Made by a program: the position numbers and the translations under genes. Below are positions 41,145 to 50,067 of a DNA stretch of 52,622 nt, in pieces. How positions within the stretch are numbered: the stretch's first letter is position 1; each line of letters starts with the position of its first letter. The stretch comes from Paratissierella segnis (lineage in GTDB: Bacteria; Bacillota; Clostridia; Tissierellales; Tissierellaceae). Under the pieces are notes generated by a model that ran no database searches, was not told where the DNA came from, and was given only the letters and a program-made list of their open reading frames with translations. The stretch covers positions 1-52,622 of the forward strand of contig NZ_JACRTG010000002.1 in NCBI RefSeq assembly GCF_014385195.1, read 5' to 3'.

Positions 41145-41897
41145 ATGAAGATTTTAATTACAAATGATGACGGTATAATGTCTGATGGAATCTTTGCTTT
41201 GGCAAAAGAACTTGAGAAGGACAACGACGTAACAATCGTAGCTCCGGAGGTCCAAAAAAGTGCTCAAAGCCATGCTATTACATTGAATAAACCGTTGGTA
41301 GTGAAGGAAATAAAACTAGAAGGATTAAAATCAAGGGCTTATAGTATATCAGGAACTCCGGCAGATTGTGTTCGCGCAGGTATGGAAATGTTGGTAGATG
41401 AAAATATTGATATAGTAATTTCCGGGATAAATATGGGACTTAATTCAGGAATGGATATATTGTATTCGGGAACGGTATCGGCTGCTATTGAGGCAAATAT
41501 ATTCAATAAGCCTGCAATAGCTATATCTGCTGAATGGATTGACGGGAAAGCAAACTATGAAATAGCTAGTAAATATGCCAGAAAAGTTCTTGAAGAAACT
41601 AAGGAAGAATTGTTAAGGACAAATATAGTTTTAAATGTAAATACTCCTTTTGAATTAGAGGACATAGAGAAGGAAATTAAGATATGCAAAATAGGGGGAG
41701 TAATATTTGACTATTACTATATGGACACCGACGAGAACGGAGAGAATGTACTCAAACTCAAAGGACGTAAGGAATCTCAACCTGATGAGGGAACAGATAG
41801 ATATTATTTATCTAAAGGATATGCAACATTAAGCCCCCTTTTCTACGACCTAACCAATTTTGAATTATTGGAAGAAGTAAGAGATTGGTTTAGATAG
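41145..41897 (+). CDS. surE: 5'/3'-nucleotidase SurE
   Basis: 250 residues. ILITNDDGIMSDG (metal-binding Asp8-Asp9), SGTPADCVRAGM, and SGINMGLNSGMDILYSGTVSAA are SurE signatures. It removes phosphate from nucleoside 5'- and 3'-monophosphates and short polyphosphates. TAGGAGG lies upstream. It would supply nucleosides to purine salvage. Confidence 0.96.
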   Translation: MKILITNDDGIMSDGIFALAKELEKDNDVTIVAPEVQKSAQSHAITLNKPLVVKEIKLEGLKSRAYSISGTPADCVRAGMEMLVDENIDIVISGINMGLNSGMDILYSGTVSAAIEANIFNKPAIAISAEWIDGKANYEIASKYARKVLEETKEELLRTNIVLNVNTPFELEDIEKEIKICKIGGVIFDYYYMDTDENGENVLKLKGRKESQPDEGTDRYYLSKGYATLSPLFYDLTNFELLEEVRDWFR

Positions 41898-41975
41898 TGC
41901 ATATTAATGATGTTATTGGGTAATTATAAACTACATTTAGATAATATCTTGGATACTTTTATAGGGGGGATTTAA

Positions 41976-42491
41976 GTGATTGAAAAAAGGGCAAATATAA
42001 TTACTATGAAGGGAAATCCTATGACTTTATTAGGACCGGAAATTAAAATAGGCGATAAAGCACCGGATTTTACAGTATTGACCGGGGATTTGAAACCATA
42101 TACTTTAAAAGATGCAGGCGATAAGATTAAAATCATATCTGTAGTCCCATCATTAGACACGGGAGTGTGTGAACTGCAGACCATTAGGTTTAATGAAGAA
42201 GCTGCAGATTTAGATAATGTTGTAATACTTACAATATCCGTAGATTTGCCTTATGCTCAAAAGAGATTCTGCAGTTCAAATAATATAGACAAGGTCATAA
42301 CCTTATCGGATCATAAGGATCTATCCTTTGGATTAAACTATGGATTTGTAATTGAAGAATTGAGATTATTATCCAGAGGCATAATTGTACTGGATAAGGA
42401 CAATACAGTAAGATACGTTGAATATGTAAAGGAAGTATCGAACCATCCCGATTATGATAAGGCATTGGAGGAAACAAGAAAACTATTATAA
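41976..42491 (+). CDS. tpx: Thiol peroxidase Tpx (atypical 2-Cys peroxiredoxin)
   Basis: 171 residues. Peroxidatic Cys65 in PSLDTGVCELQTIRFN and resolving Cys99 in AQKRFCSS; the 34-residue spacing equals that of E. coli Tpx (61 and 95). MKGNPMTLLGPEIKIGDKAPDF at the N-terminus is typical. It reduces alkyl and hydrogen peroxides with thioredoxin. Starts at GTG after AGGGGGG. Confidence 0.94.
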   Translation: MIEKRANIITMKGNPMTLLGPEIKIGDKAPDFTVLTGDLKPYTLKDAGDKIKIISVVPSLDTGVCELQTIRFNEEAADLDNVVILTISVDLPYAQKRFCSSNNIDKVITLSDHKDLSFGLNYGFVIEELRLLSRGIIVLDKDNTVRYVEYVKEVSNHPDYDKALEETRKLL

Positions 42492-42496
42492 GGGTA

Positions 42497-42530
42497 AAAG
42501 CGATGCAAATATTTATTGCATCGCTTTTTA
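42497..42530 (+). terminator. Rho-independent terminator after tpx
   Basis: AAAAGCGATGCAA pairs with TTGCATCGCTTTT around a 7-base AT loop, ending in a T run. Confidence 0.92.
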
Positions 42531-42559
42531 AATAAAAATTTAATAAGGCAGGAATACTT

Positions 42560-43039
42560 GTGAAAATTAAAATTATTTCAGTAGGGAAGATTAAGGAAAA
42601 ATATATACAAGAAGGAATCAAAGAGTTTTCCAAAAGATTGTCCAGATATTGTACCTTAGATATTGTTGAAATAGATGATGAGAAGGTACCGGAAAGTTTG
42701 TCTAAAAAAGAAATGGAGATTGTAAAACAAAAAGAAGGAGAGAGGATATTGGGAAAAATACCGCCGAACTCCTTTGTTATAGCATTATCCATAGATGGAA
42801 AAGAGCTTTCCTCAGAAGATTTAGCATTTAAAATTCAAGATTTAATGATAAATGGGACAAATGATATCACCTTTATCATAGGAGGCTCAGTAGGATTGTC
42901 AAATGAAGTGCTGAGTAAAAGCAATTTTAAATTATCTTTTTCAAAGATGACATTTCCCCATCAATTGATGAGGCTTATATTGTTGGAGCAGATATATAGG
43001 TCTTGGAGGATTATAAATGGAGAACCGTATCACCGCTAA
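42560..43039 (+). CDS. rlmH: 23S rRNA (pseudouridine1915-N3)-methyltransferase RlmH
   Basis: 159 residues, full length, SPOUT fold. The SAM-binding knot contains IIGGSVGLSNEV and the C-terminus is QIYRSWRIINGEPYHR, matching RlmH across bacteria. It methylates pseudouridine 1915 in helix 69 of 23S rRNA. Starts at GTG. The gene is intact, but a phage-like element begins right after its stop codon, so the last codons probably form part of the attachment site, as for SCC elements in staphylococci. Confidence 0.96.
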   Translation: MKIKIISVGKIKEKYIQEGIKEFSKRLSRYCTLDIVEIDDEKVPESLSKKEMEIVKQKEGERILGKIPPNSFVIALSIDGKELSSEDLAFKIQDLMINGTNDITFIIGGSVGLSNEVLSKSNFKLSFSKMTFPHQLMRLILLEQIYRSWRIINGEPYHR

Positions 43040-43119
43040 TACAGGACTCTAATTAACCGTGTTTTTTTTGTGTTATGCTAAAAACATAAGGAAGACATGT
43101 AAAAAAGGAGAAATGTATT

Positions 43120-45123
43120 ATGGGTAAGGTAGCAATTTACACAAGGGTATCTTCGGCGAAGCAAGCAGCAGAGGATAGATATTCGCTTGAAGTACAAAGA
43201 GAGAAATGTATTTACTATTTAAAATCGCAAGGCTACAAAGAAGAAGATTTTCTGTTTTTTTGTGATGCAGGAATTAGCGGAACGACTATAGAACAAAGAG
43301 ATGAACTTAAAGAGTTATTAAAACAATTACAAGAACCAAATAGCAACATAGAAGGTATCTGTTGTTATGATTTAAGCCGTATTAGTAGAAGTATAAGTCA
43401 TACTTTAGAGATTTTTAAACTTTTAAAAGAAAATCAACTCAAGTTATATACTGTAGACGGTGCGTTTCAAGGAGATATAAACAATCAAACGGCTAAAATA
43501 ATGGTTTCTATCTATAGTATGCTAAATGAGTTGTTTATCGACCAGTTAAGAGAGCGTGTTAAAGCAGGTTTAGAAAAATCCGTATTAAACGGTAATTACT
43601 ACGGAGGACCCGCACCTTTAGGTTATAAATACGAATTTTATTCTACTAAGCAAGAAGAAGATAAAGATTTTAAACAAGACAAAAAGACAAAAAAGAAAGA
43701 TATAAAAAAAAGATTAGTCGTAGATGTAGAAGAAAAGCAAATTGTAGAATTAATATTTAACCTTTTTACTAAGGAAAAATACAGTATAAAAAATGTTGCA
43801 CAATATCTTAATTTAAACGGGTATAGAACAAGAAAAGGTAAACAATTTGCAACTGCTACGGTTCAAAAAATATTAGAAAATCCCGTGTATGCAGGTAGAT
43901 TATTTTGGGGAAAAAGGAAACAAAAGAAAAAAACAGAGCAAGGTGTAAGGATATGGGAAAAGACAGATATTTATAGTATAGATTTTTACGATTTACCACA
44001 AGGAAATCACGAATCAATAATTACGGAAGAATTTTTTTTAGAAACTGTAGAAAGATTAAGAAGTAGAAAATTAGTTAGACAGAATAAAGATATGGCTGAA
44101 GCAATGTCTAATGTAACTAAACAAGAGTATTATGATGCACATAAAAAAATGTTCATTAATATTTTGCATTGCCCGAACTGTAATGGGAAAATGACATCTT
44201 CTTTACAACCTGGACACAGACGAGCAGACGGTAGTATATCAGAAGCGAAAGTGTATTATAAATGTTCAACATACAACGCAGGGAAAAACATCTGTGACGG
44301 CTATTATAGTGTTCAAGAAGAAAGGGTATTTGCCTTAATCAAAGATGATTTTTTTAAAAGGCTAAAAGAAGCGTTTTTACTTGTAAAAGAGTATCAAAAT
44401 TATTTACGAGAGAAACACGGGACAAGAGAAGAAATGATTTTCGATGCAGAAGTTAATAAAATTAAGGAAGATATAAAAAATCTTGAAAAAAATGAAAGCA
44501 GACTTATGACTAAGATGGATAGTCTTATTGAACGACAACTTGATGAAGATAAAAATACAATAAAATATAAGCGACTAGAAAAAATGATAAAAGAAACGGA
44601 AGATGAAATTGAAAAGGTGCAAGAGTTAAAAAAAGAACAACAAAATAAAATAATATCAGCGGAAAAGCGAAGAGAAGCGTTATTTACAGAAGTTAAAAAA
44701 CAAGAAGAATTTAAAAACATAGAAGATTATTTTACTTCGCTTACATTGCTTCAAAAAAGGGAACTTTTAGAAAAAGTTTATAATAAAATTGTTATAGATA
44801 CTATAAGCAATGCAAAATTTGGGCCAAAAAAATTAAGTTTAAAGGAAATAGAATATAATCAATATTCTAGCGTAATAGGATTATGTAAAATATTAGGAGT
44901 TCAAGATTTTAAGGAATTTAACAAATATCTAAGGTTAAGTAAGAAAAAAGAACTTAATCTTTTAGAACAATACTACGCAGATGCTGAGGAATATTTAATA
45001 GATATAGAAAAACAAAATAAAAGTGCTAAATTTTATAAATATATCGATGAATTAGATAAATATGTAAAAAATAACAATGAGGAAATCGAAGAAATAGAAA
45101 AAATGATAAAAGAAAACTTATAA
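43120..45123 (+). CDS. int: Large serine recombinase (phage integrase)
   Basis: 667 residues. N-terminal resolvase domain with catalytic Ser11 in AIYTRVSSAKQ and conserved CYDLSRISRSI; recombinase domain (PLGYKYEF... NPVYAGRLFWGKRK); zinc ribbon with HCPNCNGKM and YYKCSTYNAGKNICDGYY; a long coiled coil (about residues 440-540) that controls integration direction in this class. It recombines attP with attB without host factors; excision usually needs a directionality factor, not seen here. Being the first gene after rlmH is consistent with the left attachment site at 43020-43119. AAGGAG lies upstream. Confidence 0.95.
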   Translation: MGKVAIYTRVSSAKQAAEDRYSLEVQREKCIYYLKSQGYKEEDFLFFCDAGISGTTIEQRDELKELLKQLQEPNSNIEGICCYDLSRISRSISHTLEIFKLLKENQLKLYTVDGAFQGDINNQTAKIMVSIYSMLNELFIDQLRERVKAGLEKSVLNGNYYGGPAPLGYKYEFYSTKQEEDKDFKQDKKTKKKDIKKRLVVDVEEKQIVELIFNLFTKEKYSIKNVAQYLNLNGYRTRKGKQFATATVQKILENPVYAGRLFWGKRKQKKKTEQGVRIWEKTDIYSIDFYDLPQGNHESIITEEFFLETVERLRSRKLVRQNKDMAEAMSNVTKQEYYDAHKKMFINILHCPNCNGKMTSSLQPGHRRADGSISEAKVYYKCSTYNAGKNICDGYYSVQEERVFALIKDDFFKRLKEAFLLVKEYQNYLREKHGTREEMIFDAEVNKIKEDIKNLEKNESRLMTKMDSLIERQLDEDKNTIKYKRLEKMIKETEDEIEKVQELKKEQQNKIISAEKRREALFTEVKKQEEFKNIEDYFTSLTLLQKRELLEKVYNKIVIDTISNAKFGPKKLSLKEIEYNQYSSVIGLCKILGVQDFKEFNKYLRLSKKKELNLLEQYYADAEEYLIDIEKQNKSAKFYKYIDELDKYVKNNNEEIEEIEKMIKENL

Positions 45124-45141
45124 AAGAAAAACATTTATTAT

Positions 45142-45171
45142 AACACTTGTTAAAATAACAGGTGTTTTTTT
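45142..45171 (+). terminator. Terminator after the integrase gene
   Basis: AACACTTGTT pairs with AACAGGTGTT (one G-U), then a run of T residues. Confidence 0.88.
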
Positions 45172-45191
45172 ATGTATTTTTTAGAAAAAAA

Positions 45192-45225
45192 ATACTTGAC
45201 ATTAAAAAGTATCTTTCTGTATTAT
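45192..45225 (+). promoter_or_regulatory. Phage promoter A with ATACTT-N9-AAGTAT operator
   Basis: TTGACA (45196-45201), 18-base spacer, TATTAT (45220-45225). An inverted repeat ATACTT (45192-45197) / AAGTAT (45207-45212) with 9 bases between covers the -35. The same inverted repeat with the same spacing occurs at 51167-51187. Confidence 0.6.
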
Positions 45226-45331
45226 ACTTACAACATAAAACAGAGAGAAGGTGGCACAAACGAGAAATAGCAAGCCTTACGAGAATTTTTAATAAAGAAA
45301 AAATATAATAAAAATAGATAAATATTAAGCA

Positions 45332-45354
45332 CATCTTCCCATAAAAGGGAGATG
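45332..45354 (+). promoter_or_regulatory. Leader hairpin that hides a ribosome site
   Basis: CATCTTCCC (45332-45340) pairs with GGGAGATG (45347-45354) around ATAAAA, with one bulged T. The right arm contains GGGAG, the ribosome site of the gene starting at 45361, so translation may be restricted unless the hairpin is opened. Confidence 0.5.
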
Positions 45355-45360
45355 ATGACT

Positions 45361-45867
45361 ATGAAATATATTAAATTACAAAATGAAGATTCTTTTTACA
45401 ATAAAAAGAAAATTGGTGATAAAGGAGAACAAATAGTTAGTAAACTTTTAGAAAATAAAGGATATACAGTAAAAAATGTTACAGATAAAACCGAATGGCG
45501 AAAAAAAGATGTAGATTTACTTTTGTATAAAAATAATAAACTTACTAAAAAAGTTGAAGTAAAAACAGAAAAAGCAGGAACGGTGACAGGTAACTTTTTC
45601 GTGGAAACAAAAAGTAATGGTAAACAAGGTTGGATGTTTTATACAGAATCAGATTATCTTTATGTAGTTGTTCCAGACAAAAAAATTTATGTAATTTATA
45701 CGGAAGAATTTAGAGAATGGTTTAAGGATAATATGTATAAATGTAAAATTAAAAAAGCACCAACAACAGGAAGTGATGGTAAAGTATTATATTATAATTG
45801 GGGCAGATTAGTTCCTTTAAATATTTTAGATAATTTAGAATTTATTTATTCTATCCCATTAAATTAA
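45361..45867 (+). CDS. PD-(D/E)XK-like phage protein (putative nuclease)
   Basis: 168 residues. KKIGDKGEQIVSKLLENKGYTV followed by WRKKDVDLLLYKNN and KKVEVKTEKAGT gives the E...D...E-x-K order of restriction-endonuclease-like folds. No named family is recognised beyond that fold. ATG at 45361 is chosen: GGGAG lies 9 bases upstream, while ATGs at 45352 and 45355 overlap that site. It has its own promoter (45192) and a leader hairpin over its ribosome site. Likely roles are DNA end processing or replication-linked cleavage of phage DNA. Confidence 0.65.
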   Translation: MKYIKLQNEDSFYNKKKIGDKGEQIVSKLLENKGYTVKNVTDKTEWRKKDVDLLLYKNNKLTKKVEVKTEKAGTVTGNFFVETKSNGKQGWMFYTESDYLYVVVPDKKIYVIYTEEFREWFKDNMYKCKIKKAPTTGSDGKVLYYNWGRLVPLNILDNLEFIYSIPLN

Positions 45868-45870
45868 ATT

Positions 45871-45908
45871 TAAAAAATACTTGCAATTATAATATATCAT
45901 TTTATATC
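45871..45908 (+). promoter_or_regulatory. Phage promoter B
   Basis: The 19 bases at 45871-45889 (TAAAAAATACTTGCAATTA) are identical to 51161-51179. TTGCAA (45881-45886) is the -35; the -10 is less certain (TATATC, 45903-45908). The ATACTT half of the operator is present, the AAGTAT half is degenerate. Confidence 0.45.
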
Positions 45909-46010
45909 TTATACTTACCTCCATTAAGTTTTTTATAAAATATATTACTTTAGGTTTTTATTTAAAAGGTGGTATTTTTATAAATACCCCTTTACATAGG
46001 AGGTGGTAAT

Positions 46011-46478
46011 ATGAATATACTTGCACTCGACCAGTCTACAGCGCTAACTGGTTTTGCAATATTTAAAAATAAGAATCTTAAAAAATCTGGTTATTTTAAA
46101 CCGTCTGGAGAATTATTTATTCGTATACAACAAACTAAAGAATACATACGGGAATTAATTATAGATAATAATATAGATTATGTGTTTTTAGAAGATATCC
46201 AATATCAAAAAAATCAAAAGACATATAAAATTTTAGCCAATTTGCAGGGTGTAATTATTAATTTACTTATAGAGTTAAATATACCTTTTGAAATAATTCC
46301 CCCTTCCGTTTGGAAATCTTGGAACGGGATAAAAGGAAGAAAAAGAGCAGAACAAAAAGAGAATACAAAAGAGAAGTGTAAAGAGATTTACGGAAGAGAT
46401 TTTAGTGAAGATGAAGCAGATGCAACTTGTATTGGACTATACGGACTATATATATTAGAACAAAAGGATGCTATTTAG
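46011..46478 (+). CDS. RuvC-like Holliday junction resolvase (phage)
   Basis: 155 residues of the RNase H-like fold. Catalytic acids: Asp7 (ILALDQS), Glu61 (VFLEDIQYQ) and the pair in SEDEADATCIG near residue 137. The length fits RuvC. Phage RuvC-type enzymes resolve branched DNA before packaging, which suits a position just before the terminase genes. AGGAGGTGG lies upstream. Confidence 0.85.
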   Translation: MNILALDQSTALTGFAIFKNKNLKKSGYFKPSGELFIRIQQTKEYIRELIIDNNIDYVFLEDIQYQKNQKTYKILANLQGVIINLLIELNIPFEIIPPSVWKSWNGIKGRKRAEQKENTKEKCKEIYGRDFSEDEADATCIGLYGLYILEQKDAI

Positions 46479-46541
46479 CAACAAAGTATGCTATTTAGTA
46501 TCTTTTTATTATGTTATACTAAAAATAAGGAGTTGATATAT

Positions 46542-46790
46542 TTGAGTAAGGTAATTATAGAGTGTAATAGTCTAATAGAAAAATATAAATTAGATAAGGA
46601 AGTAATTTTAAAACAATTAGAAGTAATTAATATAAAAGAAAATAAAGATTTTATTCTTACTTATAGTAAAGACTTTAAATTTACTTTAGTGGGAGAAATA
46701 AAAGATAATAGTATAATTCTTACAAATATAATAAAAGCCATTGCTTATAAAAAAGTAGATAATTCAGATATTCTAAATATAATTAAATAA
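46542..46790 (+). CDS. Small phage protein, unknown function
   Basis: 82 residues, starting at TTG (46542) with AAGGAG 9 bases upstream; a longer frame from 46488 lacks a ribosome site and would run through a promoter-like region. Content: SKVIIECNSLIEKYKLDKEVILKQLE, mixed charged, no membrane segment. Not recognised. A direct repeat ATGCTATTTAG (46468-46478 and 46488-46498) and a TATACT lie just upstream, so it may have its own promoter. Confidence 0.5.
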   Translation: MSKVIIECNSLIEKYKLDKEVILKQLEVINIKENKDFILTYSKDFKFTLVGEIKDNSIILTNIIKAIAYKKVDNSDILNIIK

Positions 46791-46809
46791 AAGTATATAA
46801 ATTCTTACT

Positions 46810-46834
46810 AAAAGCCCAAAACGGGCTTTTTTTT
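46810..46834 (+). terminator. Terminator before the packaging genes
   Basis: AAAAGCCC, loop AAAAC, GGGCTTTT, then more T residues. Confidence 0.9.
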
Positions 46835-46970
46835 ATGCCTTTTTGTCCCCTTTTGAATTATCAATATGAGTTTTTAACTTGAAAATGCTTTAAATGATTG
46901 GTTATAAAGAACGAAGTAAAGTTTTGCAACAAAAAACATAAGAATTTTTCGCAAAAGGGGGGCGATAAAA

Positions 46971-47372
46971 ATGGCACGTCCTAGAAAAGTAATAGATATG
47001 GATATAGTAGAGAAATTGGCATCAGAAGGATATACAGTAGAAGAAATTGCAGCAAAAATGGATGTAAACAGAAGTACATTATATCGCAGAAAGAAATTTT
47101 TAGAAACATATTATAAGGGTTATTACAAATTTAATACAAAAGTTAAAGATGCAATAAATAAAAAAATTCAAGCAGGTGATGTAAAAACTCTTTTATATTT
47201 AGCAGATAAACGAAAAATCTATAAAACTGAATTAGAAGAAATTGAATTAAAAATGAAAGAAATTGAATTGAAAATAAAAGAGAAACAACTAAATAATGAT
47301 GATACTGACGGAAATTTTGATATCGTTGTAACGCTTAAGAAAAAAGGTAGTGATGACAATGAGCAAGATTAA
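46971..47372 (+). CDS. terS: Phage terminase small subunit
   Basis: 133 residues. Starts MARPRKVIDMDIVEKLASEGYTVEEIAAKMDVNR, a helix-turn-helix seen in small terminases, followed by a helical oligomerisation region and a charged coiled coil (ELEEIELKMKEIELKIKEKQ). It should recognise the phage packaging site and recruit the large subunit, whose gene overlaps its 3' end. GGGGGG lies upstream of the ATG. Confidence 0.8.
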   Translation: MARPRKVIDMDIVEKLASEGYTVEEIAAKMDVNRSTLYRRKKFLETYYKGYYKFNTKVKDAINKKIQAGDVKTLLYLADKRKIYKTELEEIELKMKEIELKIKEKQLNNDDTDGNFDIVVTLKKKGSDDNEQD

Positions 47373-48621
47373 TATTCAATTTGATGAAGAAATTTTTAAT
47401 ACGGCTTATTTACCGTATTTGACTGACTTCTCTAAAAGGTTTCTAATTTGGTTTGGCGGAAGAGGTTCTGGTAAAAGCCATAGCGCTGCACAACGAATTA
47501 TTTACAATGTATTATCAATTAAAGGATTTAATGTGCTTGTTGTGAGAAAATGGTTAAATGCAAACAGAAACAGTACCTTTTCACTAATTTACGGATTGAT
47601 ATTAGAATACGGATTATCCCGTTTTTTTAAAGTGAATCAGCAGGATATGACTATTACTTGTTTAGTTAATCAAAACCAGATTCTTTTTAAAGGACTAGAT
47701 GATAAAGAGAAAATTAAAGGGATAAAAGCATTAAACGGTAATATAAAACATCTTTGGATAGAAGAAGCGAATCAAATTACACAAGATGATTTTATATATC
47801 TTAATAACTCTTTGCGTGGTTTTGACGGATATAATATTCCTTATAATATCTTATTAACCTTTAACCCTGTTTCGCAGTTAAGTTGGTTAAAGTCTTATTT
47901 CTTTGATACTACAAATAAAAGTATTAGAAATAAAACTGAAATATTAAAAACTACTTATCATTCAAATAGATTCCTTGATAATGATTATATTGAATCACTA
48001 GAATCCTTAAAAGATATAGATTATATAAAATATTGTGTTGATGTATTAGGCGAATGGGGAAGTTTTGGAAATATTATTCTTTCTAATTGGGAAGTTAAAG
48101 ATTTATCGTTATCAAATATTTGGAGAGATTATGATTATTTGACGTATGGTTTAGACTTTGGTTATAACCATCCATCCGCTCTAATTTTGGTTGGAATAAA
48201 AGATGACAATGTTTATGTTTTGAATGAATTATACGAAAGAAAATTGACTAATACGGAATTAATTACAAAGGCAGAGAAGTTTATAGTAGATAGGAATATT
48301 TCAATTATTGCTGATTCTGCCGAACCTGATAGAATTAAAGAATTTCGCAATTATAATTTTCTTTCTATTCGTGGAGCAGAAAAAGGGAAAAACTCTGTGA
48401 AAATGGGGATTGATTATTTAAGAGGAAGAAAAATTTATATAAATACTAAATGTGTAAATACAATTAAAGAAATTCAGAACTGGCAATACAAAGTGGATAA
48501 AAATGGAACTGTATTAGAAGAACCTGTTCCGTTCCAGGATGATGCGATTGCCGCTATTAGATATGCTACAGAACAATTCTGGGGAAGTAAAAACGGAGTT
48601 GGTTTTATTAAATTAAAGTAA
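47359..48621 (+). CDS. terL: Phage terminase large subunit (PBSX family)
   Basis: 420 residues. ATPase domain: FGGRGSGKSHSAAQ (Walker A, near residues 33-46) and HLWIEEANQIT (Walker B). Nuclease domain: YGLDFGYNHPSA (first metal-binding Asp), ADSAEPD and FQDDAIAAIRYA. The pump-nuclease cuts and translocates DNA into the prohead. Overlaps terS by 14 bases. ATG at 47359 is chosen over GTG 47350 and ATG 47353 for spacing to AAAGG. Confidence 0.93.
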   Translation: MSKINIQFDEEIFNTAYLPYLTDFSKRFLIWFGGRGSGKSHSAAQRIIYNVLSIKGFNVLVVRKWLNANRNSTFSLIYGLILEYGLSRFFKVNQQDMTITCLVNQNQILFKGLDDKEKIKGIKALNGNIKHLWIEEANQITQDDFIYLNNSLRGFDGYNIPYNILLTFNPVSQLSWLKSYFFDTTNKSIRNKTEILKTTYHSNRFLDNDYIESLESLKDIDYIKYCVDVLGEWGSFGNIILSNWEVKDLSLSNIWRDYDYLTYGLDFGYNHPSALILVGIKDDNVYVLNELYERKLTNTELITKAEKFIVDRNISIIADSAEPDRIKEFRNYNFLSIRGAEKGKNSVKMGIDYLRGRKIYINTKCVNTIKEIQNWQYKVDKNGTVLEEPVPFQDDAIAAIRYATEQFWGSKNGVGFIKLK

Positions 48622-48642
48622 CATAAAAGGGGGTATGTACCT

Positions 48643-50052
48643 ATGCTTACAGATTTAAAATTTTTACAGGTTGGACAAACTTTTCCACCTGCAACTGAAA
48701 AAGAAAGATTAGAAAATTATATAGATTATAAAAAACTTTTTGAAGGTAAACACGAAGAAGTTTATAAGAATCAATTTAATAGAATAAAAAGAATTAATAA
48801 TGATTATACAGAAATTGTATCTTTTGATATGATTTTAAACTATCATCAACTTGTTACTAAAAAAGTAGCCGATTTACTTGTGGGTGAAACACCTAAAATT
48901 ACTATTCAGGACAAAAATAAACAAAAGATTTTAGATGATATTTTAAATAAAAATGATGTTTTTAATTTAATGTATATAACAGCGATGGATACAAGTAGAT
49001 ACGGCGTTGGACTTTTTTACCTTTATAAAGAATTAAACAAAGGTGTAATAGATATAACACAACCTGCGATATGGTTTCCTATTGTAAGCCCGAGAAATGT
49101 AAGAAAAATACAATATCATGTTCTTTGTATTCCACGCCAAATTAATGACAAAGAAACAGAATTATATTGTGAAATCCACGAAAAAGGTAGGTATACAATA
49201 AAATATTTTTTAATTCGAAACGGAAAAATTGTTAGAGAATTTACTGATGAAGAAAAAACAATAGAAACTGGGTTAAATGATTTTGCTATTATTCCCGTAA
49301 CTAATCTTATTACAAGTGATAATATTTTTGGAATTTCTGACTATGATGTAATAGATACTATTGTTTCTGAACTAGAAGTACGTTTTTCCCAAATATCAAA
49401 AATTCTTGATAGACATGCTGAACCAAGTATGCAAGGACCCGCTAGTGCGCTAAAATACGATAGAAGAACAGATAGTTATAGTTTAAAGACAGGTTCGTAT
49501 TTTGTTGTAGAAGGAACGGATGGAAAAGTGAACTATCTAACATGGGATGCACAACTTGAAGCAAACTTTAGATTTATACAAGAATTACAAAATGCACTTT
49601 ATACGCTTAGCGAAATGGGTGGAACAATTTTAGGCGATAAAGAAAATGTAAATGGGAATATAAGTGGTATTGCTTACAAACTTAAAATGGAAACTGCTTT
49701 ACAAAAGGTTAGCAGAATAAGGAATTCTATGGATACAGCAATTAGAAAGGCAATTTCTGGTTGTGCTAAAATGGAAGGTTATAACATAGCGGAAAACGAA
49801 TTAATTATTGAATGGAAAGATGGATTAACAAATGACGATAAAGAAGAAGCAGAAATTATGCAAATTAAAAATGGTAATAAGCCTACATTAAGTCACGTTA
49901 CTTCTATTATGATGGCAAATGATATGAGCCGTGAAGAAGCAGAAGAAGAATATGAACGAATAGTGCAAGAAGAAATGGAAGCCAATCCTCTGCTTATTCC
50001 TAATCCACATTTATTAGAAGATGAAGAGATAGATGAAGAGATAAATGAGTAA
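48643..50052 (+). CDS. Phage portal protein (SPP1 gp6-like)
   Basis: 469 residues. LVTKKVADLLVGETPKIT near residues 70-88, the long central helix region around SEMGGTILGDKENVNGNISG, and a highly acidic C-terminus (EDEEIDEEINE) fit the SPP1 gp6-like family. It forms the dodecameric ring through which DNA enters and leaves the head. GGGGG lies upstream. It lies 21 bases after terL, the usual order. Confidence 0.92.
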   Translation: MLTDLKFLQVGQTFPPATEKERLENYIDYKKLFEGKHEEVYKNQFNRIKRINNDYTEIVSFDMILNYHQLVTKKVADLLVGETPKITIQDKNKQKILDDILNKNDVFNLMYITAMDTSRYGVGLFYLYKELNKGVIDITQPAIWFPIVSPRNVRKIQYHVLCIPRQINDKETELYCEIHEKGRYTIKYFLIRNGKIVREFTDEEKTIETGLNDFAIIPVTNLITSDNIFGISDYDVIDTIVSELEVRFSQISKILDRHAEPSMQGPASALKYDRRTDSYSLKTGSYFVVEGTDGKVNYLTWDAQLEANFRFIQELQNALYTLSEMGGTILGDKENVNGNISGIAYKLKMETALQKVSRIRNSMDTAIRKAISGCAKMEGYNIAENELIIEWKDGLTNDDKEEAEIMQIKNGNKPTLSHVTSIMMANDMSREEAEEEYERIVQEEMEANPLLIPNPHLLEDEEIDEEINE

Positions 50053-50067
50053 GAGAGGTGATGTTAA

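Noticed and set aside
43031..43119. Exact attachment-site core of the integrase
   Set aside because: Only one junction is in the window; without the right end or an empty site the core cannot be defined.
46488..46541. Longer start (MLFSIFLLCYTKN) for the small phage protein
   Set aside because: No ribosome site before 46488, and the extension would be translated promoter-like DNA; AAGGAG fits the TTG at 46542.
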